From Gavia stellata (lineage: Eukaryota; Chordata; Aves; Gaviiformes; Gaviidae): DNA of 64,000 nucleotides. Under the pieces are notes generated by a model. That model did no database searches and was not told the origin of the DNA. It saw nothing but the letters and a program-made list of their open reading frames with translations. The DNA lies in NCBI RefSeq assembly GCF_030936135.1, contig NC_082603.1, positions 31,435,236 through 31,499,235 of the forward strand, read 5' to 3'. Position 1 is the first letter of the stretch. Every line of letters starts with the position of its first letter. The translations under genes and the position numbers were made by a program. Shown piece after piece: positions 13,171 to 56,922 of this stretch.

Positions 13171-16100
13171 AAGTTTCTGGCAGATGTTTGAAAAATGAAT
13201 GTTTTCCTTTATGTTTGGAAGCTGCTATCAAAGTAGCGTTTAGCTATATTCTCACACACTAATGGGGCTCTTTATGTTGAACAGTAGCCTTTAAATAATG
13301 AGATATTGCAGGAAGAGGATATGAATTCACAGGTCAGGTATCTGACCAAAGTGCCAGGTTGCAGTAAGGGACCGGAAATGTCTAAATATACATAGTTTAA
13401 GTTAGATGTCTAAATATTCAGGAAGCTACAAGTACGTTGTGTAAACGTTGAGTTATGAAGTCTCTCAGAATTACCTGCAAAAACTGCCACAGAGAAAATT
13501 TTCCCTATGTATGCTATATTTACATATTCCAGAGATACTTCATGCTTAAAATCAGTTTATTCTTCCACTTTAAGGCACATTTTGCACAATAAAGAAGACT
13601 GTAGCAAACAGTAAGTATTTCTGGTATAGTACACTACTGCATGAGGTAACAAGGTTGCTAATGGTTTTGAGTAACATTATGTAAATACTAGAAGTAAATT
13701 TGCATCCAATTTAAAGATATTAACATCTGCTCCACAGCAGAACTAATAATTGGAGAACATCTCGTGAAAGACTCAGCATCTACTTGGGCTTGTGTAGGTG
13801 AGCTCACTCACAAAACGTAACATGGCACTTGGTTAGGAAGAAACTATTTTTACATTGGTGGTCCTTTCATCATTGCGAGGCACCCTGCTATGTGCAAAGC
13901 TTCAGGCAAGATGTACTGAGTTGTAGAGGTGAGGCCCGCATAGATTTCTTTGCCCTTTACAATAGATTCTCAGCATCGGTTTTACTCCCGGCTGACTGAT
14001 CAGAAAGCTCAGGCTCAAATGACAGAGTTTCATGAAATAAGCGTGCTGGAGCGCCAGCCAAAATGAGAATCTTGTGCTGGGGATGCAAGTGAAGGGAACG
14101 GGAGTGCAATGTGTCTTCTCTGTTGCATGCTGACTCAATAAAATAGGTCATAGTAAACTTGGCCAGTGGAATTCAAATTAAGTATCTGATGATAAGACAG
14201 GTAATTCCTATTGACCCATTAACAGCCAGTGGCTTACCTTTGGTTATTTTTATTACAGTTAGCCTCTATTAGCAGCATAAATACAGCAACCTTCTAGTTT
14301 GGGATTATGACTGGAGAGTGCCTCTATGCTTACTATAAACCTACCTAGGAATATTTCCTGTCTCAAATATCTAGTTTAATTATCAGCATTTTAAAAGTCC
14401 CTGTCATTTTAGTATCAAGATGGATGCTATACATCCATAAAATGAAAAACCAATGAGAACTACTCAGAAGGATAAACCCTGCTCCATCTTGGTCCCGGTT
14501 TAATAATGAACTGCAGCAAGGAAACACGCTTATTATTTCTGGGCCCCTTTCTTAACAAAACAGTAGCCACGCAATTATACTTTCCATCTACGTATCTGTC
14601 AATTCTCCTTCATAACTTTTGAACCCGACGGCCAATTTGAAGCAAATTCTTCAGAAGTCTCAAAGATACTAAATTATCCCAAGTGCCTTTTTTAAATCAG
14701 TTGTCGTGCAGAAGACAGGGCACTTTTAAATGACCTCATTACAGAGAAAGCTAGGAGAGCTCGTCCCCTAATTGAATTGCTGGATTGCCAATCAGCAAGT
14801 ACGCGGCTCTACGCAAGATACACAGTATGTTGTCTCTTGTTTAGAGGATGAAGTTGGAGAAATGGAAGGGTAGCTGGCTACTTCAAGTAGGCTTGGAGAC
14901 ACTGGAAGAGGTGAAAAACCTGTGTATGAGCTGGTCGTACTAAAACGGATAGCTCGAAGGGGATTTTAGCAGTGGAGAGGAAGGCAAATCTGTAGGATGC
15001 CTCTGTTCATAGAGCAGCCTGGATTTCTCTGGTCTTCTCCCTCCAGATTCTCTGGGAAATACGATGAGGAACAAAGGAGCATGGGGCCTGAAATAACAAT
15101 TTTAGGATTACTCTGCAATGAAGCAGTACTTCTCAAACTGTGATCTCTTTCCAAATGCACAACCCTGTCTACTACTTCTCTCTCGGGTTCACAACCCTGC
15201 TCGGCGCTGTGTCTTTAGCTTGAGAATGATAGCTCTAGAACCTATGCGAAGAATAGGTCACCTATAATCATTATGCATTTCTCTTTGGACTCTATTCAGT
15301 TCCTATTGAGCTGGATAAATGATGGTAACAGATCCTGCAAATATAGCCTTTGATATTTTGAGCCCATTCAGATTCCCAGTGCAATAGAAAGAGGGAAGAA
15401 AGGAAGAGGAGGAAGGAGAACCAGCTTAATATGCCCTCCTGAGGCTCACTAAGCTCCCAGATAAGCCAACGCTTTGTCCATAAGTTGCTATTTTCTTTCA
15501 ACTTCCTAATAACAGCTCAAATAAAGAGTTATAGTAGTCCATCCTGGAGCTGACTGAGATTATTAGGAACATTCATCACTAAGAATGGCACTCGCTCAAA
15601 GATGGATGATGGCAGCGGGCCACCAAAGTACAACCAAAAGCTGATAGACAAATATTCTAATGAACTGTTGCTCTCCTGACAGTGCTGATAGCATCATGAA
15701 GGGTGTGACATATTTTTGAGGGCTTATAATTGTCTGCACACATTTCACAGAACAACTACACAACTTTTTGAGGAAGATATGCTCTAGCCACAAATGTTTT
15801 GAAGGTTTCCTGAGAATGTCTCGTGAATGACTGCCAGTGCAAGTCTTGAACTGGGCAGCGTATCAATAGAGCTGCATTTGTTCCAGCACTTAAAATGACT
15901 TTCACTGCAATAATTGCAGTATCAAATTTTCTCTTATTCTCTTTCGGAAGTTTCACCCTGTTGCTGATTTGCCTTCAAGAACCAGTTTGTGTTGTTCACA
16001 CAGAGTTAGACCACATTTGTGATATCCAATCCCAGTATTCAGGCTGAATTTATTCTTTCCACAATCAGGATGCTTTGTTAGGAGATGGCGGCCAACATAA

Positions 16101-16229
16101 TCACAGGTATCTAAAGAAGCCTGACATCAGAGTGTCAAAGTTTGCCCCTCTCCCTCCCTTTTCTCATCATGCTTGAAGGCTCCCCTTTCTACAGCCTTTG
16201 CTAAGCTTTCAGTTCTATGGCTTCAGGGC
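13171..16229. other. Intergenic DNA, no gene seen
   Basis: There is no recognisable exon, RNA gene or clear repeat. The stretch near 15120-15160 (tacttctcaaactgtgatct) faintly resembles the start of old hAT-type elements, but the match is too short to call. Confidence 0.5.
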
Positions 16230-16489
16230 TTCCTAGTGCCACGGCATGCTAGACCCATTGCTTAGGCTGAGTTAGGGGCTGAAATACCCCCAGGAACAGA
16301 AATATCCACACCAGCAGGGTCTGCACCTAACACTCTACAACTCAGGCTGACTGGGTGCACCGATGCAGAGGATGACCAGGTGAAAACTCCTCTGTTCAAA
16401 TTTCTTGCTTTAATCCAAAATGGCAATAATGTTTAACACATATGTGTTATATGCTCTGTTCAATCTGTTATTATCTCAAACCCTTTTTG
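16230..16489 (-). mobile_element. Possible ERV leader remnant downstream of the primer-binding site
   Basis: In the minus orientation this segment directly follows the primer-binding site of the adjacent LTR, so it may be the untranslated leader of a truncated provirus. I see no gag, pol or env reading frame in it. Its far boundary is a guess; the segment may be ordinary flanking DNA. Confidence 0.35.
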
Positions 16490-16507
16490 CCCCACGTTGG
16501 GTGCCAA
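16490..16507 (-). other. Retroviral primer-binding site, tRNA-Lys type
   Basis: On the minus strand this reads TTGGCACCCAACGTGGGG. It matches the Lys1,2-type primer-binding site (TGGCGCCCAACGTGGGGC) except for one CpG decay (CG to CA). It sits a few bases beyond the end of the adjacent LTR, where a primer-binding site should be. The Lys-type site points to a class II (ERVK, betaretrovirus-like) element. It is a degraded endogenous remnant. Confidence 0.75.
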
Positions 16508-16511
16508 AAAG

Positions 16512-16646
16512 GACAGTCGTGGTTTAAGCCCAGCCGGCAACTAAGCACCACACAGTGCTCACTCACTCCACCCTCCAGTTGAGATGGGGGAGAGAATTGG
16601 AAGAGTAAAAGTGAGAAAGCTCATGGGTTGAGATAAGAACAGTTTA

Positions 16647-16723
<77 letters not shown>

Positions 16724-17060
16724 AACCCAAGAAAGACAAGTGATGCAAATGAAAACAATTGCTCACCACCCTCCGACCGATGCCCAGCCTGTCACCAAGC
16801 AGCTGTCTCCTGGCCAGCTTTCTCCCTAGTTTATATGCTGAGCATGACATCGTATGGTATGGAATATCCCTTTGGCCAGCTGGGATCAGCTGTCCCGGCT
16901 GTGTCCCCTCCCAACTTCTTGTGCACCCCCAGCCTACTCGCTGGTGGGGTGGGGTGAGGAGCAGAAAGGCCTTGACTCTGTGCGAGCACTGCTCAGCACT
17001 AACTAAAACATCCCTGCTTTATCAACACTGTTTCCAGCACAAAAATAAACGCTTAACACA
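16512..17060 (-). mobile_element. Endogenous retrovirus LTR (5' LTR, minus orientation), degraded
   Basis: Read on the minus strand, this has the order of a retroviral LTR. A U3-like part contains a TATAAA box (16835-16830), followed by a long T/A-rich stretch now expanded into an ATT repeat. The tail with gtggtgcttagttgccggct runs up to the primer-binding site. From memory, closely similar LTRs are common in bird genomes, with segments such as atggtatggaatatcccttt on the plus strand. The first about 50 bases of U3 look diverged or lost. No second LTR is evident, so the element is a partial provirus without intact genes. Confidence 0.75.
16646..16722. repeat. (AAT)n microsatellite, about 25 units, inside the LTR
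   Basis: About 77 bp of perfect AAT/ATT repeat. It lies where the LTR normally has a short T/A-rich stretch, so it probably grew from LTR sequence. It is likely polymorphic. Confidence 0.95.
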
Positions 17061-20000
17061 TTTGGTAGAATCATAGAGAAAAACAGTTCCTTCCCTCTCT
17101 CTCCTTTCACCATAGTTATCCCCCACACAATCTAAAGACAGCAGCAGGGATTAAATGTAAGTCAGCTGAAGATGGCAGTTGTATTACACAGTGTTCTCCT
17201 CACCCCTTTCTGGAAAATCACTATCCATCCTTAATGCTGCTCATGAACAAAGGGAAAGCAACCGAATACAAATCTTGCTATGAACAGCTCTGGAAATAGT
17301 TGATTTTATTTCACCTGCTAAAGTTAGGCCTGTCTGCTTCTTATCTCCAACCATAAAGGGACAAAAATGTAACTTATCCATAAAATGTCACATTTACCTA
17401 CTAAGAACCCATAGCTATTTGTAAAAGAGTGACTTACAAGAATGGCTACCATAGGATGAGGATTTTGAGAGCTTAAGTTGAATATCGCAAAAGGAAGAGA
17501 GGAAAAACGGAAAAACAGAGAAGTGAAGATAGTAACTGAAAGATGCCTAATTATTTTTAAATGAGAATTCAGAGTATCAGAAGGAACCAAGAAGCCAAAT
17601 TGCTAAGGTACCTTGAAAGATCAGAGGACAAGATACTAGGCAGGTGAGTATTCTGAATACGTCAAGACAAGGGAAGTAAGGATATTATACGGGCACAGCT
17701 GATTTCATAGAGGTGCTGGGAACAGACACATTTGAAATTGCTGAACACAATACTATGTCATGCTCCTGAGAGGTTCATTCATCTGAGTTGTATACTGTGC
17801 TGTTCTTGGTGTGAAGATCCATGTTCTAAAGAGCGAAGTAATCTCTATCTAACACACAAAAGTGGCTTTAATGTGGACTGTGATTCTTTTGTACTACATG
17901 TTTCTCCCCGTTAAGTTTCTCTCCAAAAGCAGAGCTCAATACACAACACAGTAGTAAGTCCTGAATGGATAATTTTCCATGGAGATTAGCCTTTCCGTTG
18001 CTCTGATGATACTAGGCTTCAGAATTAGATGGGCTGGTTTTAGCAAGTGGATTTCCTACGGACTGCTGCTGCTGAACGGCACTGCACAGAGGCACAATGA
18101 TATTTGTGTAACTCCACTGGATAGAGGCTTTCTTTTTGTTCAGCTTCCTGTTCCTGCCTACAGCTTTTAGGAATTACTACAATACGATAATCAGCAACAT
18201 TATTTAACATTTCCCAGAAAATATTTCTGAGACTTATACATATTTTATGCAAGACTCTACAAGGATTAACAAAAAATATAGGAAAACCCATATGGAATCA
18301 CTGGTAATACACTGTTCTTGTAGCTCCCAGAGACCGTTGACTGGTAAAAGAATGTATTTTACTAAGTGTTACGTAAAAGCAGAACAAAAGGAGTCCCTCA
18401 CTTGACTGCCTTACATGGTAATATGCATTAACAGACTTAAACTACTGTTTCAAGTTATATCCAGAACTCCTGGTAGGTAAACGTGTGTGATGCTAGCTCA
18501 TAAATGATGCTTACTATCTTTGTGACAGTCAGAAAATTAGAAAGAGAGCTTTTATCATTATTCTCCCCATAATGAATTTCAGAATTACCCTGACTAGGAT
18601 AAACTGCCATGAACAAATGTATGTGGGTTTGCAGAGTGTGGGACTCAGATAAAAGTCCAATTCCCTTTCTTGATCTTGGAAAGAACTCTTGAAATGGTCT
18701 GAAGCTGGGATAGCTGGCTGTGTCAGTGCTGGCCGAGGTCAGGCAGAGGCAAAGCCAAATTACTGTGTGGCACCATCCATCTGCAGAAGCGGTTCTCGCT
18801 GGAGTACAATTACCAACGGATGCTGTTGCTAGAGCAGCTCATCCCAGCTTGACTCTATCCTTACACTGTCATTTTTAGACTCAGTGAGACACAAAGCTTA
18901 ATGCTACTTTTGCTTTAGCCCCCAAGAGCGGAGCGTTACGTTGGTGAAGCTAAAGAAGGGGGAGATGCCTTCTCAAAGCACCACATATTATTAAGAGGTA
19001 ATCTTATTAATCCCAAGTGGATCAAAGCTAAGTTACTGTAAGATTTTTTTAACCATGTTTAATGTACAAACGGACTCCTAATGAAACTATTAATTTTGAG
19101 TTGAAATCAAATTACTTTGGCTCAGGGTGGATAAGTGACTGGTAAACACAGTGCAATTTCTGTACAAAAATAAAGAAGGTTCTACCATTGGTATGGATTT
19201 GCTCCAGGAGCTCCGTGCTGAAGCACAGAAGCCGTATCAGATCACGTATTTGGGTAATACAAAACATGAATGGCAGACAGGGAGAAGATAATGAAACATA
19301 TCCTTCAAATAGTAACACCAGAGAGTATTTGGATGGAATAACAATGCTCAGCACTCATAAAACTTTGTAGGTTTACTGTCTTTTTGGTAAAACATATATA
19401 CTGTACTGAAACAAATCACTGAACGTTCACTAGCAGCCACATTTTCTAATGTGTTCTGTAACACAAAAGATGAAAAGATCATCTTTCCCGTCTGTCTGGA
19501 TTTAAATGACTTACATTTCATGAATAATTTTTAAAACATCAGTATGCCAATGGTAATATGAGTGATCGTAATTTTCAGATGTTTTTAATTTGCAGTTGGA
19601 GATAAAAATACACAAGCCCATTTCAATATTTTTTACATGCAGATAATAAATGTGCTGCTTCTACTGATTATCACATTGATTTAGGGTAGAGGTGTTCATG
19701 TATCATTACATAATGTTTGTTACGTCTATGGATAAGATGTCTTATTCCATTTAATATATTACATCTGACTAAAGGCCAGAGTGGATTTGATAAAAAAGAT
19801 GTTCTGCCTAACACATTGTTAGTAACGGCTCAGTTTCCCTGTTTCCCCTTAGAATTTGAACACAAAGTAAAATAAGTCTACATTTCTTTAAAGCATGCAG
19901 GCAGCTGAAACACACATATTTGCATAAGTTGCAACACTTAGTGAATGGCAAAAGCCATGCAAACCACTGAGCATGAGGAATACACTGTGGATAATGGAGA

Positions 20001-20135
20001 GGAAAAACGGAAGAGATGAAAAGGAAAAACAAACCATGCATCCATGAAAGCAATGGTAGGCACTGGTGGAAGAATAAGTGAGCACCTCAAGGTGTAGAGA
20101 AAAAAAGGACAGATACCTACCCCAACCTGCGCTAT
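17061..20135 (-). other. DAB1: DAB1 3' UTR and downstream flank (end of UTR unresolved)
   Basis: This region follows the DAB1 stop codon on the minus strand, and the part nearest 20135 must be 3' UTR. No minus-strand AATAAA occurs until 17310-17305, about 2.8 kb after the stop. The variant ATTAAA appears earlier, for example at 19755-19750 and 19589-19584. Any of these could be used; RNA data are needed to decide. No other gene is seen. Confidence 0.55.
17305..17310 (-). terminator. DAB1: Candidate DAB1 poly(A) signal (AATAAA)
   Basis: This is the first canonical AATAAA on the minus strand after the DAB1 stop codon. Distance alone supports it; I cannot see conclusive downstream GU-rich evidence. 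Confidence 0.25.
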
Positions 20136-50111
<29,976 letters not shown>

Positions 50112-53100
50112 CTATCAAAAAAAAAAAAAACACAGTAGGAAATATCCATCAAAATGTTCTATTAAAAAGCTGTGTAATTTCTCTTTCATCAGTGCTTTAC
50201 CCAGATCTCAATACACCTATGGAATTGAAACAAACAAACATGACCTGGTATCAAAATCAATTGATATCTGAACTCTTTAAGCCCATTTTCTTTTCAAAAT
50301 CTAGCCAAACTTGACTTGCTTTAATAATTTGACTAAAACGTTCAATTGAATTCTTTTCTTTGTCTCTTTTGGCGGGATATAATTCAATAGAAAATACCAT
50401 GTTACCTGGTCACTACCTACACAGCATCCTAGGTACAGGATCCATATTTGTAGGTATATAAAAGAAGCAGCAGCAGGTACCTGTAGCTTCCTACAGAGCA
50501 ACTCTCAGGACTGGTCTGCAGGGGCTGCAGAGCTAGAGCCGAGATAGCCAATCTCTCCAAGTATCGGCACCAGACTTCCTCTATCTCTGCAACACTCAGC
50601 ATCAGCCAGCAAGAGATATTTCATTTAAAGCATAAGAGAACTCCAAAAATTTATTTTTCCCCAAAAATTCATGGAAATGCGATTAAGCAACTTGAAATCA
50701 AGGCTAAATGCAACAGTTCACATTTTATTTAAAATCCCACTTTGGTTAATTGTAATAATAAAAAGACTCAATTTTGGTTTAAATGTATGAGTAAAACTCC
50801 CCCCAGAGCCAGGCCACGAATCTGAGACTCCTATGAGCATGTCTTGGAGTGCCGGCACCTTTCTCGCTTTGGCCTAAGTAGTATTTTCTTACCCAAATAA
50901 TATTTATGTATTTCTACTTAAAACAATGTCCTTGAAAGGTTTATCTAAAACAATCTATTAGTTCAGATTTCTACCTTCTGATATATTGACCTGCTCTTAT
51001 ATCATCTAGGGATAATGCTATTTCTGAGAGCAGGCAAAGCCTCAGAAAGAATTCTTTTGAGGTCCAGATTCCTGCTGGTTTTGAGAAAAGCACATTTTGA
51101 AAATCAGCATGGTATCCAGGCAATCTCTAAACAACCAGTTATTTTTAGAGTTTAAAAAAACATTTTAAAATTCAAAACCAGAAAGAATGTGTGTGCATAG
51201 AAGGGAAAAGGCTGAGCGCGTGCTGGGCAAGTGACAAGCGATGAGACTTCTGTAGAACACGGATTGAAATCGAAAAGGAGAGGCAGCACGCAAGAGACAG
51301 ATGACTACATATAAAACAAAAGACTGGACATGTTTCATTTTCATTTTGCAGTAAATGACTCCTAACTTCCCAAGATCAAGATTGCTTGCTCATAGGAAAA
51401 TGGAAGTGTTGCCATTGACTATCAGGCTGAACGTGGCTAAGCTAAAGGTGCGCTTCAGACTCTTCCAACGTGTTAAGCGCTTAAAATTAATGATGGGCTC
51501 TTACTTTGATAATACAGGGATATTGATTTATTAGGTTTTTCTGAAAACCAAGTTGCGTGCTATCTGTTACAATGAAATGAAATGTTCCCATCTCTCTATT
51601 CTGCATATGACAGGGAACGTTATCTCTGGCTCCTATTAAATCAAAGTTCTTTGACATTGCTTTATTGATTGCGAGACAGCATTTTGCACTGAAATTAAAC
51701 TGTGATCAGATTCCTTCCTCATGGAATTAAATTTGAAGATCATTCTACCATGGAAAAGTATCACCCAGAATGTAAGACAGCAGATGGAGACATTCCAATT
51801 TATTTGGGAACCCTCATTAACCGTTCGAAAATCATTACATTTTTAATGGCTATGATATTTTACATACTGTATCAACAGAAGTACAAATGAAGTAAAGGTG
51901 ACTGCAACATTATCCTTTTACATATTTTACTGTATGGAGTGTTTAGCAAGAGTTTTTCACTTGTTTGAGGGATACTGAGTTGGAACATACACATGAAATG
52001 CAATGTTGCGTACACACATCTGTACTCAAACGTAGATACAAACACTCCTTCGAACCTGCATTTTCACAGCCCTCGATTCATCTAATGTGTCCTTTCTACA
52101 TATTCCAATACTCTGTTCTAAATATTATTTAATGAGTGCCCGATTCCTTGCTCTTGCAAAGCAGAAATGAGACTCCTGTTGCATTCAGTAGAGATTTACC
52201 ACCATAAAATGCAAGATGAGAACTGCGTCCTTTCTGTAAATCTTTGTTTTAAGGATGCAGCCTGCCCAGTACCCCGCACAGCCCTTCGCAGCAGTGAGAC
52301 GTGCACTGGAGTAAAGGACAGCAGAAGGGACAGCACAAGGAGAAACACCATCTCATCCAGCCACCCAACACAGACTTGCAATTGTGGCTATCTATAAATA
52401 CCCGCTCTTTGCATGTTTTGATTAGATTTGCGTCTGGTGCATTCACGCAGATTAATCTGTCCCGTAAAATAAGACCAACCAACGGAAAGGTCATCTTTAT
52501 CCCTCAGTTTGTAACTGCTCACATGTAGCCACCCCCTCGATAATTGATACGAACAGTCCTGAAAGGAAATGAAACAAAAGCCACACAAAACTGCTTATAG
52601 CAGAAGTGGTGGTCAGTGCTCAGCAGTTAATATTCACAAGCTGATCTGCCCCTCCTTCTCCCCAGACTCTTTTTTTTTTTTTATTAATATCTTCAAGGTT
52701 TTACCTTGACTTAATCCCGTCTCTAGCAGGTCAGAAGCACATAAAAGAATTATGTCATAACTCAGGGATGTTTAGGACACCCCTGTATGTCCATGCTGAT
52801 GGATTCCATCACACACTATGTGATGTTTTTGCTGTATCTGTGCGGAGCCCTGCTACGAGCCATTTACCAATTCATAAGTGAGGTATCAAATTGTTTTGGA
52901 GGGCTGCAGTATGACAGAACAAATTATAGAGAAGACTTAATTTGTATTACGGTTCAATACAGTCAATTAAATATTGCACAGATTAGAAAGTAATATAACA
53001 TTTAAGCTTCAGTTGTTAAAAAAAATCCACTCCAAATTATTTTAGGTCTCCTGTGACTTTAGTTACTGTGGCAAACATTGAGGATTTTAAATGCAAACAC

Positions 53101-56100
53101 AGATAAAGTCTCAAACCGGGTAACTAAGACAGTCCCGTGATGCATGAGTGCTTCTTTTTAGGCTAAACATGATATTATTATTATGTTTTATTCATACATT
53201 AGAAAGTTTTTTCCTGGTGTTAAACTTAAAGAAGTCCAAAATACCCTCCTCCACCAAGGCTGCTGTCTGGCCTCTTCCCCTTAAGTTTGCTCCGGTCTCT
53301 CCCACTAGCCATTATTTTCTCTCCTTTTCTCCATTCTATCCCCCGCTTCTCCTCTTCCCCCAGGTTGCTCCCTGTACATCACATTGAATTGATTTAGCTG
53401 CCTCTGAGATCTGTAGCATTTCTAATTTCCCTTAGGCTGCTTGGCTCCTATCATAAATTTTTTCACCCCTTATCCTCATCTTGCCCCTTTATTTCCATGC
53501 TGTAGCCTCCAGTGCCACTAAATCAATTAAGTCAATCAATTAAGTACTTGGAGGGTCCAGCAATCATGTCAAATATGTGAGTTAGATGGCATGAGAAAGT
53601 CACTGCTTTACTATCGCTATTTCTCTTTTAATGAGGTTGTCTATTTAGTGGAGCCTGGGGCACAGTGTTAAGAGCCACAACAAAAAATACCCTGCAAGCT
53701 GCAAAGCCTCCTATAAAAGCTGCTCCACCGAAAGCAGGAAGCATGTACCATACAATATGATATCCATAAGGACAAGTTTCACAGGGATGTAAGTTGCACA
53801 GCCTTTCACCTTGAATAACTAAATGGTGAGCCCCTTTTCAGATAGGTGCTATCACCTGACAGCTTTGCTGTTGTGATTTCCACGCTATCCATACTGGGAT
53901 GTGGGTGACAGACGTGGCCCAAGCATCCTCTGCGTTTCCATTCCTGTCCATTCACTTCTGTCATGTTTGAATAAGCAAGAATATATTTTGCGTGTCACAT
54001 AAAGCTCCCTGAACACCAAAGTTACCCACCAAACTGCAAAATCCTTAATGGATTCGTATCAGAATAACTTAATGAACTATAGTTTAAGTCCTGCCACTGC
54101 CTACATACAAGTCCCCCCTACTCCAACTCATGTTGTGATTGCTCAGCAGCACTTTAGGAAATCAGGCCCTACATGTTTAGGAAGACTACTGAACAAATCA
54201 TAGAACCGGAATCTAGTGTGGAAAATTATGGCAATGCCTTAACAAGCAGATTAGCAAGCCAGAAGTGCAATAGTACATTGACCATCATTTACTGCAACAC
54301 ATTAACCGAAAGCAATGAATTTTAAAACATGTTAGTGGTTCTGAGAGGAATTTGGTCTCATTGCTGCAAGAAACGCTGGAGTGCTACAGATGTGCGGCGA
54401 GCTCCTCCACGACACCTGGGAGGCTGCTGTGTTCGTTAGTGGTGCTCAAGACACACATACTACAGCACTTCGTCAAATGTTCTTCATGGCCATTTCCTTA
54501 CATTTCCCGTTTGTTTTAGCTGGGATTTGCAGGGTTCAGGGGGACAACAACTGGTCACAAGCATTTTTCTAATTGCCTATGTTTGTGCTGCGATGCTTCT
54601 CTGCTGTTTTGTTAAAATGCACTTAGCAGAGGTGGTCTGGAGCTGCTCATCTCCATCATAAACACCCCACAGTCCAAACACGCAGTTAAGGAGCAGACAT
54701 GAAACACCTCTACAGCTGCAGATTAAAATCCCAGACCTGTCTACTTTTATAACTTTCAGGATGGAGAGCAGTATGTAGATAACTGAAAAAAAACCCACCC
54801 AAACCCCCCCGAAACCCTTGTTGGCATGGAGTTTCCCCTGGTACCCATGCATGGTGCATGGATACCTCTTAAGCAGCTGTGAACCTTTCAACTCCCTTTC
54901 CCCCTAAAGACAACTGCGTTTCAATGGGACTGTGTACAGACAATTTGGGGAAAAAGTCAACAATCTCAAACATCAGTAAAATGGAAAATGAATCAGTAAA
55001 TTGTATTTGCACCACAAACTTCCCCGTGTTGTTTTCTGGAACTTAGTATTTGGGTGGTAGATGGGGTGGCAAGGCATCAGCCTACTGAGATACGCAGCGA
55101 ACGAGCAGATGGGGGAAACACAACAAGCCTTCCCCTAACCACCGCAAAAAAATTTCAGTTTGATGTGAAATGGCGAAAAGAAGGCAGCTTGGTGTGTTTC
55201 AGAGCTACGGTTACCGATAATTCCGGACTCCCTGCGAAGTACTGCTGGACACAGCACAGGGTGACCGAGAGCAGGGGTGCTGACAGCTCATCCACCAAAA
55301 AAGCCAGTTGCTCCCCCGCCTCCATCAGTGCTTCCACCCACAGCCTTTCCCTGCCTCCCTGGTGGTTCCTGAGCACTCAGTGCACTATAAAAACACATCA
55401 CTGGAGTTGTGGGTGTTGCTAAAGTGTAAGTGAAGAGTCAGAACTTGCAGGTTGCTGTCAGAGGCAGCTAAATCCAACCGGACGAGGCTTAGCAACACAC
55501 CTTGTGAGTTGGTCACTGCTGCCGATTTCTCGATTAGCGACAGGCTGCTGCAAATCGTGGTGTTACTGCTGCAGTCTCCTCTGCCTTCACCGGGCAGATG
55601 CCTTTCATTATAAGTTTTCTTTTCTATTATTTTGGCCCATTTTCCAAAGATGAATACAAAAAATTCTTTGGATTTTGCTCCAATTGGTCAGAAAGGCAAG
55701 AGGGGAGCAGTTCACCCAGGCCATATAATACAAAAGGGGACGTTTGAGGAAAGGAGAAAAAGAGCGCTCACAAGAGAAACAGATTTGGAAACTATGTGTC
55801 TAAACAAAAGGCAAGAGAGGAAACATCATATTTCAAATCTGACAGTCCTTTCCTACCGTGATGAGTACTCCAGTTGCATGTCCGTGGAGAGAAGACAGCG
55901 GAATAAACAATATATGACAGATCACAGCAATTTGGCTTCAATGTGGTAGTGGTTGGTGTGGATAAACACTCGATAGACCAAAAAATCTGTTATATAAACA
56001 TTTACTACAACACATGGAAAATTTCATCTAGTTTGATCTAGAAAAGGAAGAAAGCGGTAGAGTTTAAGCTTAGCAGACTACCAAAATACTGAATTCCTAC

Positions 56101-56898
56101 TAGAACAGCAAGCAGTCTTGGAACAAAGTATCATTTCAATTCAGCTTTCAAAAATAAACGTCACATATGAATATCTGAAAAGCAAAAGCCGCTAGAAACC
56201 TCTTGCGGTTATGGATATTTCAGTATTGGGAGGCATTTCCAGGCACTGGCCAAGACGATCAGTTTTGATCATAAAAGAGTATAAACTGAACATACTACCA
56301 TGGAGTGAGAACTGAACCCTTCCACTGAAGGAGACTGAACACGTGCTACATACTAAGCAGCCGAAATGAATGGTTCAGCCCTCAATCTTTTTGACCCAAA
56401 GCCACTCATGGAGTTTGGGCTGAGCAATCAGTTATGGACTTTGTCTGCAGAAAAACCCAAGAACAGGAGCAGAAAAGGAAAATTTAACCTCTGGAGTGCC
56501 CTCCAAGCCCGAAGGGACTTCTCAAATGGCAGCCTTTAAGGACGTCTTCATGATGAGAAGAAAATAAATCTGTCTAATCCCTGTGCTTCTTCCATACACA
56601 CTGATTTTGCAGACAATAACCTAAAGACTGACTTTTCCAAGTGCCAACTCCTACAGTGCGTTTCAGTGCACAAGCTTTGCAATAAAAACACTTGGCACGA
56701 AAAGCACATTTTCAGATTATATGCAGATCAAAGCTTAGTCTATGTATCACAAAGGAGCACATAAAATATGGTGCTGATAAAGAAAAGAATCAAGACAGAT
56801 TTAGCCCCAGTTATCACAGACTCAGCCCCTCCAGGGGGTTAGCAGTCTGGCTGTGACACAGCAAAGCACCCAGAAGATGTGTAAATTTAATTTCCTCT

Positions 56899-56922
56899 TA
56901 ATAATAATAATAATAATAATAA
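56899..56922. repeat. (AAT)8 microsatellite
   Basis: Eight perfect units in the intron. There is no LTR around it, unlike the larger AAT repeat at 16646. Confidence 0.95.

Noticed and set aside
15111..15165. hAT-type DNA transposon end
   Set aside because: Similarity is limited to one short phrase (ttctcaaactg), with no inverted repeat partner found.
16646..16722. The AAT/ATT repeat as a counterpart of the human DAB1 disease repeat (SCA37)
   Set aside because: The human repeat is a pentanucleotide within an Alu, in a 5' non-coding intron of DAB1. This one is a trinucleotide within an avian LTR beyond the 3' end of the coding region.
17066..17080. tagaatcatagag as the 3' end of a third CR1
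   Set aside because: Only about a dozen bases match and no CR1 body follows on either side. It may be what is left of a CR1 interrupted by the LTR, but that cannot be shown.
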